Positions 1-11,500 of a DNA stretch of 64,000 nucleotides are shown here, one piece after another. The position numbers and the translations under genes are program-made. The notes under the pieces are model-generated. The model searched no databases. It was not told the DNA's origin and saw only the letters and a list, made by a program, of their open reading frames with translations. Origin of the DNA: Symbiodinium kawagutii (Eukaryota > Sar > Dinophyceae > Suessiales > Symbiodiniaceae); the NCBI GenBank assembly GCA_009767595.1, contig VSDK01018463.1, positions 454,652 to 518,651 of the forward strand. The letters are read 5' to 3'. The first letter of the stretch is position 1, and each line of letters opens with the position of its first letter.

Positions 1-5
1 TGTGG

Positions 6-1085
6 TTGTGTGAACAACACATCCTGCAAGCCAACACACAAAAGAGTCGAGTGCTTCGCAAGTGCAAAGCTGACTTGGTGGAAATCTACGCAGGAGTGGG
101 ACACATTTCACAGGTGGCTTTGAAACGAGGCCTTAGGGTAATTGAGCCCATCGATTACCAATGCCTCGGAAAGGTAAAGATCAACTGGTCCAGATGCTTG
201 AGAAGAGGAAACCATTCCTCACGGTCTACGAGATTGTGTGCAGACTTTGGAGTCCGCTGGCCAACCTCAACTACTACTACCGCCCTGAGGAGCTGGAGGA
301 GCTTCGACAAGGTGAACGGGACGGAGTGCGGTCTATGTGAACAAATCCATGCCGAGGGTCGGATTTTCCTCATCGAGAATCCTGGACCATCCGCAATCTG
401 GGGTGAGCCAGATATGAAACGACTTATGAGCCTTCCAGGGGTGAAGGACATCGTCATGGACATGTGCTGCTTCAATCTTCGAGGACGACATGGAGGCCTG
501 CTACGAAAACCAACACGCTGGGTTGGCAACTGCCCAGAAATCCTTGAGCTTCTGGAATGTCGATGTGATGGACAACACGAGCACGAGGAGTGCATTGGGC
601 CAAACACAAAGCTGGCTCAGGTCTACACCATCGAGCTTGCCAACACCATCGTGAAGGGACTTCAGAAGACCTTGAGATCACATTCAGATGAACGGTGCAT
701 GCTGGTGAACAACAGCATCCACGACACCCCAGTGCTCCTGAGGCAGGAGGACGACTACTTCGATGTAGAGGAGGATGAGTACCACTCTGCCACTGAGGAG
801 TACCAGGTGCTCTACACCGATGTGATCCAGGATCCTGAGAAGTGGAGACCCTTACTGAGTGAGACGAAACAACGTCTTGAAGGGAAAGTAGCAACGGCCG
901 CAGAGGTCAAGCGGGAGACAGCTTTCTTTGAGCAGGTCAGTGCACTAGCTCCTGGATGGAAGCTGGCCTACGTGCAGATCTACCGATCGCCAAAGCAGAG
1001 ACGACTACCTGCTCGACGGATCCTTGAAGGAGACAATCCAATCACACACACAGAGTGGCTGCCCTACTGGACGGCCATGGTGTGA
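6..1085 (+). pseudogene. copia polyprotein, N-terminal methyltransferase-like region (frameshifted)
   Basis: Upstream part of a Ty1/copia polyprotein, cut by the window start. The opening segment LVEIYAGVGHIS resembles motif I of class I S-adenosylmethionine methyltransferases, and FLIENPGPSAIW further on resembles the ENV/ENP block of cytosine-C5 enzymes. Between them (about 150-340) the best codon pattern moves to another frame, which reads EIVCRLWSPLANLNYYY followed by PEELEELR, and then returns. Two compensating frameshifts are the simplest reading. The C-terminal half has a Cys/His-rich stretch (CRCDGQHEHEEC). The open frame overlaps the integrase frame by about 30 bases. A methyltransferase-like fold inside the element is an inference from motifs; catalytic activity is doubtful because the proline-cysteine motif reads VC. 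Confidence 0.6.
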
Positions 1086-3208
1086 TCACTGTGGAAAGCG
1101 AGTCGATCTCCCAGATGACCAACGTAGCGAGCAAGTTTGACAGAGCGATCTCTTATGCCATCTTCATCTACGGTGAAGCACCGGCATCCGAGTTTGGAGA
1201 GAACAACGAAAGAGCACAACCACCTTTGACACAACGTCAAAAGCAAGCAGCTCGAACACCAGGAGGAGTACCAGTACCAGGAACACCAGCACTTCTAGCC
1301 CCTGAGGACTTGGAGGTGGAAACGGTCCCATCCAAGGAGATCACCTTCGATGTGGACGAGGCTGTGGTTCCGAAGTGGGTTCAAGGTGTTCTCAGGCGAC
1401 TACATGTGAACCTGGGACATCCATCCAACGCAACGTTGGTGAGGCAACTGGCACAAACCAACGCCAGTCAGCAGGCACTGATTGGTGCCAAGGGACTACG
1501 CTGTTCTGTTTGCAAACAGCTTCAGAACATCAAGCCATCGCCGGTGAGCAAGTTGCCAGCTGGCAAGTCCTTCAACGAGCAGGTCTGTGCCGACCTCATC
1601 TACGTCCACGACATTGCTGGAGAGACCCACACTGTGCTCTCCTTGGTTGATGATGCTTCGCATTATCATGCTCTTCAACGACTACCAAACCGGACTGCAG
1701 AGAACGTCATCGCTCTGATGGTCAATGGATGGTTCAAGTTCTTTGGACCATCAGAACTGCTCCTGTTGGACGCAGAAGGAGCGATGAAGTCGTTCAAGTT
1801 CGAGGAAGTGGCATCACAGACTGGTTGCGCAGTACGCTTCGTGCCAGCAGATGCCCATTGGCAACTTGGAAGAGCTGAGCGCCACGGAGCTGTAGCTCAA
1901 GAGATAGCCACGAAGCTGATCACCCAACATGGAGCGCAGACCATCGAGGACATCGAGTCTGTACTCACCATGGTCGGCTTCGCGAAGAACCAGCTGATAC
2001 GCCGAGCAGGAGTATCACCTTCGCAGTGGGTATTCGGACGCTCACCAAGGATTCCAGGTTCACTACTGAGTGAAGGGCAGAGGGTTGAAGACAAGCAGAT
2101 GCTCACCCAAAGCCAAAAGCTTCAGCGTACCGAGCTGATGCGCCTGGATGCCATGAAGAACTTCCTGGAGATCGACATGTCAAACCGACTCAGGACTGCG
2201 ATGCTCCGCAAGTCAAGACCATTCCGAGGAGGTTTTGAGATTGGTCAACGCCTGGCCTACTGGAGGGTCAGAAACACTCTCGACGGAGAGGGACCTTTCG
2301 CAGGTTATCGGCAAGGAGTGCTGATTGGGATTGACCCGGGACCCCGGGGAAGTCTATGGATCAGGAATGATCGAGGACGACTTGTTCAAGTTGCACGAGA
2401 ACAAGCAAGGGCACTCGAAGAGGAAGAGGCTTGGCTACCTGGTACGCCAGACTTCAAGCTGCTCCGGGACGCCGAGCAGGACTTGGAGACTAAGCACGCC
2501 ATTGGTTTCGACCAAAGGCAGCCAGCCTTGCCAGACTTGGCAAAGGAACCTCTACTTGCTCTACCAGAACCTCGACCTGAACCACCTGCTGTGCTGGACG
2601 CAGCCGGACAACCATCAGCTTCGACTTCGACACCGCCTGTGGTGATCCAAAAGTCTCAACCTTCTCAACCACAGATTCAGGATGTTCCTGAACAAGTACA
2701 ACGAATCCAACGAGAAGTACAACCGGAAACAACGCAGGAGGACGAAACCATGAAAGCGGTAAGAGAGGTGCCACAAGTTCCTCTTGGAGGGGAACCAAGC
2801 AAGAAGCTAAGGTTTACGACTTCACCAGCTATGCCTCTTGGTTTGAAGCTGAGGGACAGTGGCTATGGGAGAAGATTGCGAACCACGACACCGACGTGGA
2901 CTACAAGGAGTTCTTTGGAGAAGAAGTTGAGCACGCCCCTTCGCACTATGTGGTTCTGCTACAGCGTGGCGGACGACCACATCAAGATCGTACCAAGGCC
3001 AGGGCACACATGCGTCTCTACGGGACGCGACCCTGTGAGGTGGAATGGCTACATCGACATGGTCGAGAGCTCTCGTCCAAAACTGGATGGGATGGATCTC
3101 CCAAAGAGATGCAAAGCCTCTTCACCAACGGCAACCTCTACCTCCAAGCCATGCTCTATGACCTCTACACAACGGAGGAACATGGGATGGACCATCAGAC
3201 TTGGATGA
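1055..3208 (+). pseudogene. copia polyprotein, GAG-pre-integrase and integrase
   Basis: Open frame of 717 codons. Residues 117-153 form the His2-Cys2 zinc-binding segment (H117, H122, C150, C153; LHVNLGHPSN then CSVC). Residues about 172-340 are an rve-type integrase core with the expected acidic triad D180, D239 and E275 (VCADLIYVHD, LLLDAEGAM, GRAERHG). The part after about residue 470 is proline/glutamine-rich linker. Past about base 2820 this frame loses its codon pattern (arginine/threonine/serine-rich) while the next frame begins to look coding, so the element probably carries a frameshift here. The integrase inserts the cDNA copy of the element into host DNA. Confidence 0.85.
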
Positions 3209-5013
3209 GCTACAACACACAGCTCGATTCAAGTGAAGATGACGACGACGTTCCGAGGACCCAAAGACAGGCTCTAAAGAGGGAGTTGCCCTGGAGAGCC
3301 ATTCCTCAAGAGGACGTTCCGAGTTTCGTTGAGGCCATTCAGAAGGAATGGGAAGAATGGTGCAAGTGGAGCAGCTGTAAAGCTGTCTACAACTCCAAGG
3401 TTGCGAAGGAGTTGATCCTACCTTCACGAGTGTGCTATAGGTGGAAGCCTACACCCAACACGGGCGGCTACAAGGCTAAGGCAAGGATCGTGATTCAAGG
3501 ATTTCGTGATCCACACCTACCACTTCTTACTCGTGATGCACCAGTACTCAGCCGAAATGGACTGATGGTGATCCTCCAATGGAGCGCAAGCCATTGGACT
3601 ACTCTGTGGAATGCAGACGCCAAGAGCGCATTCCTTCAAGGACTTCCAGATGATGAAAGGCCAGCCAAGATCCATATGAAACCACCGAAGGATGGGATAT
3701 CCCTACAGGGAATTCCTGAGTGGAACGAAGACGTTCTGTACGAGCTGATAGCTCCAGTGTACGGCGCGGCCAATGCACCAAGGCGGTGGTATGGCAGGTT
3801 CCGCAGTGTGGTGGAATCCTTAAAGTGGCGAGTGCACAGCTTGGACCCTTGCCTCTTTTTGTGGGTGGCTGAGGTGACTGGAAGTGATGGAGAAGTTCAC
3901 CAACAAGTGGTCGCTTTGCTAGGTGTCCATGTCGACGACATCATGGTCACAGCTCTCCCGGACTGGGAATCAGAGACGGTTGATCCACTGAGAACAGCTT
4001 TCACCTGGGGTGGTGAATGGGAGAAGGACAATTTCGTCTTCACTGGCAGGCGCATCACCAAGTTGGACAGTGGAGGATACGTACTGGACCAACAGCACTA
4101 CACCAAGGAGGTCAGTACCACGAAAGGGCAGAAGGAGGAGAACCTCTACCTTCGAGATCACCCAGATCTCATGTCCGAATTCCGAAGTGGAATCGGATCC
4201 TTGCAGTGGTTGGCTGGGACGACACGTCCTGACATAGCCTCAGATGTCTCTCTTCTACAGAAGGGAAGGCAGGAACTGACATCAGGCGACCTCAACGAGA
4301 TCAACAAGGTCATTCGCTACGTGAAGGCAACGGCAGATGCTGGAATACGCATCAATGCTGTGGACCCTAAGGACTTGATCCTGATCGCCTTCGGAGACTC
4401 AGGATTTGGAAACGCACCAAACAACAAGTCTCAGGGTGGCTTTGTGATTGTGGCTACGACTTCGGCAGCACTACACGAGCAGACACCGTGCTCTTTGCTG
4501 GAGTGGAAGAGCTACAGACACCAAAGAGTTCTACGCTCTACCTTGGCAGCTGAAGCAGCTTCTTTGGACCGTGCAGAGGATGCAGCAAACTTCCTTGGAA
4601 GCATGTTGGCAGAGACCTTGGACCCCAACTACGTTGCAGCTGGTTCAGGTCAATCACCGGTGCCAATATATCCGGTGACAGATGCCAGGTCACTTTTCGA
4701 TGCGATCCACCGCATCGCGACGACCTTTGCCGAGAGGAGAGTGGAGATCGACGTGGCGGCACTTCGACAGAACTGCAGGAATCTAAAATGGGTTCCGAGT
4801 GAAGTGATGAAGGCCGACTGTTTGACTAAAAGGTCAAACCAGCTACGTGATAGCTTCCGCAAATGGATGGTTCATCCAGAAGTATCCTTGCAACAGGCCA
4901 AGGACGCGAGTAGTGGACCGACGAATTCATCCTGGAGGGATGGTCATCATGAAGGTCAACAGTCAGCAGAAGAATTGACCAGTGTTAAACGTGAAGTATG
5001 TGACACGACCTGA
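2896..5013 (+). CDS. copia polyprotein, reverse transcriptase and RNase H
   Basis: Open frame of 705 codons, in a different frame from the integrase. Its natural continuation upstream begins near 2820 (SYASWFEAEGQWLWEKI). Residues about 140-400 are an RVT_2 copia reverse transcriptase: NADAKSAFLQ with D241, and the YVDD-type box LLGVHVDDIMV with D347 and D348. Residues about 495-645 are the Ty1/copia RNase H with D501 (FGDSGFGN), E553 (STLAAEA), D597 (VTDARSLFDAI) and D641 (MKADCLTK). All catalytic acidic residues are present, so this half is well preserved although the upstream frames are shifted. It ends at TGA just after 5010. Confidence 0.9.
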   Translation: MDYKEFFGEEVEHAPSHYVVLLQRGGRPHQDRTKARAHMRLYGTRPCEVEWLHRHGRELSSKTGWDGSPKEMQSLFTNGNLYLQAMLYDLYTTEEHGMDHQTWMSYNTQLDSSEDDDDVPRTQRQALKRELPWRAIPQEDVPSFVEAIQKEWEEWCKWSSCKAVYNSKVAKELILPSRVCYRWKPTPNTGGYKAKARIVIQGFRDPHLPLLTRDAPVLSRNGLMVILQWSASHWTTLWNADAKSAFLQGLPDDERPAKIHMKPPKDGISLQGIPEWNEDVLYELIAPVYGAANAPRRWYGRFRSVVESLKWRVHSLDPCLFLWVAEVTGSDGEVHQQVVALLGVHVDDIMVTALPDWESETVDPLRTAFTWGGEWEKDNFVFTGRRITKLDSGGYVLDQQHYTKEVSTTKGQKEENLYLRDHPDLMSEFRSGIGSLQWLAGTTRPDIASDVSLLQKGRQELTSGDLNEINKVIRYVKATADAGIRINAVDPKDLILIAFGDSGFGNAPNNKSQGGFVIVATTSAALHEQTPCSLLEWKSYRHQRVLRSTLAAEAASLDRAEDAANFLGSMLAETLDPNYVAAGSGQSPVPIYPVTDARSLFDAIHRIATTFAERRVEIDVAALRQNCRNLKWVPSEVMKADCLTKRSNQLRDSFRKWMVHPEVSLQQAKDASSGPTNSSWRDGHHEGQQSAEELTSVKREVCDTT

Positions 5014-5387
5014 CATGTTGACCCTTTCACCATGCATGGCGACCGCTGTGTTAACTCTCAAGGGAGGGTAAGCGCTTGATGGTACGCGCGTGTGACTGGC
5101 CACGGACGCGTGGCATTGGCCCTGAGAAAAGACAGCAGCTGGCGCTGAGTGCAGCTTGTGTGACTGCGAGAGATCCAGGGACCAGGGGCTTCCAGGCTCC
5201 AAACCAACAACCATTACATTCTACTTCTTATGGTCCTTAATACTAATATGGTTATAGCTATATTATAGTACATTAATATTAGTACCATATGGTTATAGCC
5301 ATACTAAGAATAGTTATTGATGGTTGGTATTGATGGTTAGTATTGATACTAATATGGTACATTAATTCTTACCATCTTCGCCCCGAG
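5014..5387 (+). other. copia 3' untranslated end, probable LTR, and AT-rich flank
   Basis: After the stop there is a purine run (AAGGGAGGG near 5060) that could be the polypurine tract priming plus-strand synthesis. A GC-rich segment that may be the 3' LTR follows, up to about 5215. The 5' LTR lies outside the window, so the LTR boundary cannot be confirmed by comparison. 5220-5370 is AT-rich sequence with repeated ATGGTTATAG and ACTAATATGG words. Confidence 0.4.
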
Positions 5388-5514
5388 GAGCTCACGGAGT
5401 TGGCGGCCAACTTCGGTGCCAGGCCGCGGGAAACTGCGCAGGGAAGGGCATCCGGGGCTCGGGCATTCGGGGGTGCCACCCCATGCGTCCGGGGGCTGGC
5501 GGGAACGCCGCCAG
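5388..5514 (+). CDS. gene A candidate exon (5' most in window)
   Basis: Follows CCCCGAG and reads ELTELAANFGARPRETAQG in a GC-rich frame, open to TGA at 5520. AG/GTGAAT at 5514 is a good donor; a GA donor after GARPR is an alternative with phase 0. The sequence around it is AT-rich and non-coding. It lies less than 400 bases downstream of the copia, so that element may have inserted in the preceding intron. Confidence 0.45.
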
Positions 5515-8500
5515 GTGAATGACGTTGGTGCATGGTTGGTGAAAATTTGATGTGCCATGGTTTTAACCAATGAGATTTCAATAAATCTTGGCATGATTGC
5601 CAATCATTTATGGCAATGACCATCAATTGGCATTGATTCACCAACAATGGTAAACTATTCACCGTTGGCAAAATGATTTGTGTATATTTTGGTCATGATT
5701 GCCAATCATGACCAATGATTGGTGAATGATTAACGATAGTTCGCTATTACTGGGCATGATTAGTGTCTAGCAGAATGATTAGTTACCCTTTTACACGTAG
5801 TAGAAGCATGGGCTACTATTCCAGGATTGCTGATCGATTGCCAAGGAAGACTTCTGTGAACCAGTCGAATCCACCCATGATTGGCTAATGGTTGGCACAC
5901 CAAGGGTTGGTAAGTGAATGATTAGTGACTAACATTGGTTCACCCATGACCAGAGGCACATCATTTGATGTCAATGGTAACCACTGGGTCACCACTGCAA
6001 TAGTTAATCACGGATTGCAACGGTTACTGTAATGGTTAGTGTTTTTCTGATTAACGGTTTCTGTAGTGATTACTAGGTTGTGATTAACTAACCAACGGTA
6101 ATCACCAATTGGTGAATCATCGGTTAGTGACTTGGTCCCCCTGGCGTGTATTATTGGGTACGCTTGAAGGATCAATCGATGTTTGCTGGTCAACTAATCG
6201 GTCGTGGATTATCGTTGATTAGGAGCGGAATTGATCAAGCAGCACGGTGTTACCATGGTTAGCAACCATTGGTGAACTACTGGAGACTATTTGGTCTAGT
6301 AGCCGATAGTGACCAAAAGTAAATCATGGTACCTGAAAGGCTTAAAAGTGGAGGCTGTAATCGTTCATTCTGGGCACTTGAAAACCAGGGCCGGCCACAC
6401 AATGGCCCGTGGCAATGAACGCAGCAATGAACCCTGGCCCCGAGAAGGACCCGGCACTCACGCGGCATCATTTTAATCAACCGTCCACCCACGAAGGCCA
6501 ACGGTTTAGGTGCATCAGTGGTGACAGAACTGGATCAGTTTGATCATCCGACCAGGATGATGAGGACCTGCTGCAGATGGTACCTCCATGGTCTACCTTG
6601 GGCAGCACCTACACCAGCACCAAATCCAGACTGGATCCCAGCGCCAGAGACCCATGACCCAGTCGGGAAGGAGATTCTGCCAGGCAGGGGACCAGGAAGT
6701 CGAGTGCGGATTGTCTTCTACATTGATGTAAGATTGCTATGCGATTCAATCCAAGAATCGAGGCCCTGACCAATCACGACAAGTACAACATTTACGAGGT
6801 CGATCGCCCCGATTGTCAGGCGATCGACCTTGTAGATGGTAAGGTCCAACTCCAGGACCACGGCAAAGCAAAGAATGATGGCGCTGAAAAGGGATCCTGA
6901 TACGTCCTTAAGAACAAGCTGTATGTTGCAGGTGACATCCCATACAGATGCCTTTCTGGGATGAAAGCAAGCATTGTCGTGGACGTCCACCAAATGTGCG
7001 GATCGAGTGGCTCTGCGGCCTCGCAATCAATGTATGTATGTATATGTACGGCCCTTGGCGTGTTTGCTTTCTATCATGGCGAAAGAGCGCGATGTCCAAG
7101 ATGGGCCCGTAACAATGTGTACGTTCATTTCGCATGGGCCCGAGTACAATATGTATTTATGGCTTGGTTGTGGGGAGGAAGCCAGATCTATCCATACATC
7201 CTTTCGAAGGGGAACTTCAACAGTTTCGTACATTTGTACATCTTTCACGAACTTTACAGCATTGCTTATCCATGTTGATCCAATGTATTATGACATTACC
7301 GTTTTGCATTGTTCATGATGGTTTCCCTGTAGTCCTTGTCGGTGCGTTAACTTCATCATCACCTTCATATTATCATGTCTTGTGGGAATTTGGGGTGTTT
7401 TGTTTGTTAGTTATTCAATATGTGAACGCTGTGACCTACATCATGCCTTGGCACCATCATAATCTAGCTGGCGTCTTTACACATTTTTGGTTTATTTCCC
7501 GAATATTTGGGATGGTGGGTTGGTTGACGAGTGGCGAGCACTCTTTTCATACGCCCGTTTCAATCGCAAACCAGTAATGTTTTCACGATGTTCCAACATT
7601 AATCAACATTGAGCAACTAATTGCCAATCATGGTTCACTGAACAGTTTTTGTTGGTTTGTTCCATAAACCGCAGTAAATATCCACATTAACCATCATAAA
7701 CCACTGTAAACCACATTAACCAACCCACATGTTTGCATCTCTCCCTGCCCTTTCCCAGCCCTTCGTCGCCAGTAATGAACGTGCCAAACACTTGGCCCAA
7801 GCCGAGCTGGTGAACATGGCTAAGGCCTTGCGGGGGAGCTGGGTCATGTGTTAGGAGGTTAGTGGTGGCTATTGACTGTGGCTGGTGGGCTTTGTCAATG
7901 GTGGTGCAACGAGTTGAGAAGCACAGGTCATCCATAGAACGCAACGAATTCACAGGTCAAGGGTAATAAGCATAAGAATTTAGGCATAACTATGTTGTGC
8001 ACGTGTCAGGGGTTTCAAAGGTAATAACAAACCAACAAAGATTATACAATAAGACCGCTTGAAAAACCATGATCAACACCCAACTTAGTTTATTATAAGT
8101 AATGATTTCAAGACAACAAACGCCATGTTTAATCATTGATAAAGACCATTGACCGCTGATTGTTGTTGTTGGCTGCCAGCCATGATTCATTAGCTGCATT
8201 AACCACCATTATTCACCATTTCTCATCATTTTAACCGCCATTAACTAACCGGCAGTGGCTCGACAACGTTTGCAGTAACCAGCTATTACCTGTCGTCTTT
8301 AGCAGTTTTTGGTGACCATTAACCACTATTGACCATCACAAGTCATCATTGGTCGAAACGAACTAATCCACCACCTACCACTGCCAATAGAGTGAACTAG
8401 TGGATTAGCCGTCCTGAGCTAACCAATACCAACCACCATTCCCTATCACCACTGAACTACAGTCGATACCAACATCAACCACCACAAACCAATTTAACTA

Positions 8501-11500
8501 CCATAAAGCACCATAAACTACCTTTGAGTACCATTACGTACCACCATCAACCGCCAAGATAAGCCACCACCAGAAAGACACGGCCGTTTCGCAGGTCTGG
8601 CGTGCTCAACGTGCAGTGGATGAGTGCAACGGGAAGAAGCAGGCGCGCGACGGAAAATCTGCCCGGTTCATACGGTGATGGGTGGCTTTAACCATCAATA
8701 AATGGGGATGAATTAATGTTAATGATGATTCAATGATGATTAATGATGATTACTGTGACAATGTTAGTGATCGTTAAAGCCTTGATAGTGTACCACTAAT
8801 GGTTTTGATGGTACGAAGACCTGAATGCGGCTAGGTTTGATACGGTAAAATTACGCGCAATTCCCACCCTTTGCCCAGAGGGCAAAGGGTGGGAAGCCAC
8901 CCCCACAAAGCCACCATGTTACAAGCATAGGAACTGCTGGGGCACCCTCACGCAACCATCCTGTCATTAATGATAGGCTTTAGTGGGCCAACCCTGCAAA
9001 ACAAAGCTTCGCAATGCATGATGAAGATACTGATGATGGTACTGATAATGATGATCATTATGATGATGAACATGATGATGCTGACGACCATGATGAGTCC
9101 CGTCCTCGTTGACGTCACGGGCAAAGGATGGGAATTGCTCGTATAGTTACAAGGGTTACAGGGTGAACTGACCATGATTAATAAACACCATAATGGAGGA
9201 CAAGAACCAACATGATAATGTTTGGTAGTGGCTAATGATGGGAAGCAATGTCTAATGATGGTGACTAGTGGTCAATGATAGTTGATCATGATAGTGTTTG
9301 TGGCCTTTAAATGATGGTTAGTGAATGTTAATGATGATTAACAACTCTTAATAGTGGTTGATATTTCTCAATGATGGTTGTTTGGGAAACCTGGTTTTGA
9401 TGAACAATGATGAAGGCATGTAAACAAACGGTACATGATGGTCCATTTGTTTTGCTACTTGTGATGCAGAAACGGTGCAGAGCTGATATTGACGGCCAAT
9501 CACGGTGAACAACAGTAACGAATCATGAACGGGTTGATGCTGGTGATGGACCAGCCGAGACTAAGAATGTCATGATGATGGTTGATCGGAGACCCAGCCG
9601 TGGCATGACGCTAATGGCAATGACAGCCCTAGATTCATAAACCCTGGGTCTATGAATTGGATGGGGTAACATTTTGGCAGCAAACCGTGACGAACTTTGG
9701 GGATGTCCCATCATTTTCATCGACGAGGGTGTTATTTATTCAGGGTTGGCATCAAAAGGGTGGTTTCTTAAAATGGGGGGACCCCCAGTACCGCTAAATC
9801 ATGCAATATTAGCCATTTCTAGTCATAAAGCAACCATTGTTGGGGGTGCCCATGGGTCCCCTATTTTGAGAAACCCCCAAATGGCGGATAATGTTGGTGA
9901 TTAATGGTTGGCCTTGGTTCATTTGGAAGGCAATGGCACCGTTGATAGTAAACCCAAGGTTCGCCACTCATGTTTCACACTTAGTTAATGATCATGCCAT
10001 GTAGGTATCATGTTGGTAAATCTTGTTTAACAAGAGGTAGTTTTGATAGCAATGAAATACTGAATAGCGGTGCTGATGGATGATTTCATGGTTTGATTTT
10101 AAACAGTAGTTGGTAGCAGCGATTGATGTTTGTCAGGAATGATTAATGGCGAAGTACTAGGCAGCTATTGTTTGATGATGGTTGGCAAGAACTCAGTTTT
10201 CGACTTTCAATGGTTGGAAATGAATGGCGAAGTTAAGTTGTCAGCCAAGGCTGATTAATATTGGTTAGTGTGATGGTTGACGATGATTGATTATTTGATT
10301 CATTCTAGTTGATAAAGGAAAATTTTGGTTGGCAGTGGGTATGCAGTTGATACTGAATGACCGTGGTCAGAATGGCCAAATAGCGAATCATGGCTACTAT
10401 TCTTTTATTTGTTGCTATGGTTGATACTATTCTTTCATTGGTTGCTGCAGTTAATACTAGCTAGCAATTGTGGTTGATCACGGCTACTAGTTTTGAGTTG
10501 ATATCAATTAGAAAGCGAGCAAGTATCGTTGATAATCACTAGCCATAGTATTTCTGGCTATCATATTCTTCGTCATAGCCAATTTGCTGTCATAGCTATC
10601 AATGATTACGATGGCTGCTACTGTAGTGGTTAGTAGTGTAGTGATTTGGTGGTGACATTGCTTGTTGCCGATGTACAAGTCCAAAAAGCACCAACGATTG
10701 TAGCCGAGCATAGTATCCAATCATGATTTCGTTGCGGATGTTTTCCATCATTGACCATGCTTGACCATCATTGGTCAGCATCAACGATCTATAACCATTC
10801 GTAACCATTTGTAACCAATTGTAACTATTTGAAACCATTTGTAAACCATCAACCAATAATCAATGGTTAATCATAACTATCATCAACCATCATTAACTAT
10901 CATTAACCATCATTAACCACTATTATATAACCAACCACTAGTCTAGCCATCATATAATCATTATCAACCATCAGTAACCGTCAATCCACACCATTGTTCT
11001 GGTCCAGCCATCCTGACCACCAGCGGTTCGCTCCGCATGGATCGCCACGAATCGCCTGCAGGTGTCGCAGGATCGCTTGGAGTTCTGGAACGATGCCCTG
11101 GCCATTGCTGTGAACAAGCGGAAGGACGGACGATGCCAGGGAAGGATGCGCCAGGGATGGTTGGTGAATGGTGGGTGAATGGTTGATGAATGGTTGGTGA
11201 AAGATTCATGAATGGTGGGCGAATGGTTGACGAATGGTTGGTGAATGGTTGGTGAATGGTTGGTTGATGGTTCATGGTGATTGAAATTGAAAAGGTTGAT
11301 GTATAGTTGGTGATAAATCTTTGATTGCCATAGGGACTATGAAGAAATCACCGGCATGGACATAGATCAATATGCTCAACTGGGCATCATGGATCATATG
11401 GTCAACTGGCATCATCGATCAATATGGTCAACTAGGCATCATGGATCAATGTGGTCAACTGGGCATCATTCAACCAGCATCAAACATCTGAAATGATCAG

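Noticed and set aside
155-894. Minus-strand frames opposite the copia
   Set aside because: Shadows of the + strand polyprotein, which has recognised domains.
6961-7577. Overlapping frames with runs of Tyr, Val and Cys
   Set aside because: Chance frames in AT-rich sequence with TATG repeats; only the first part (to about 7020) has coding character.
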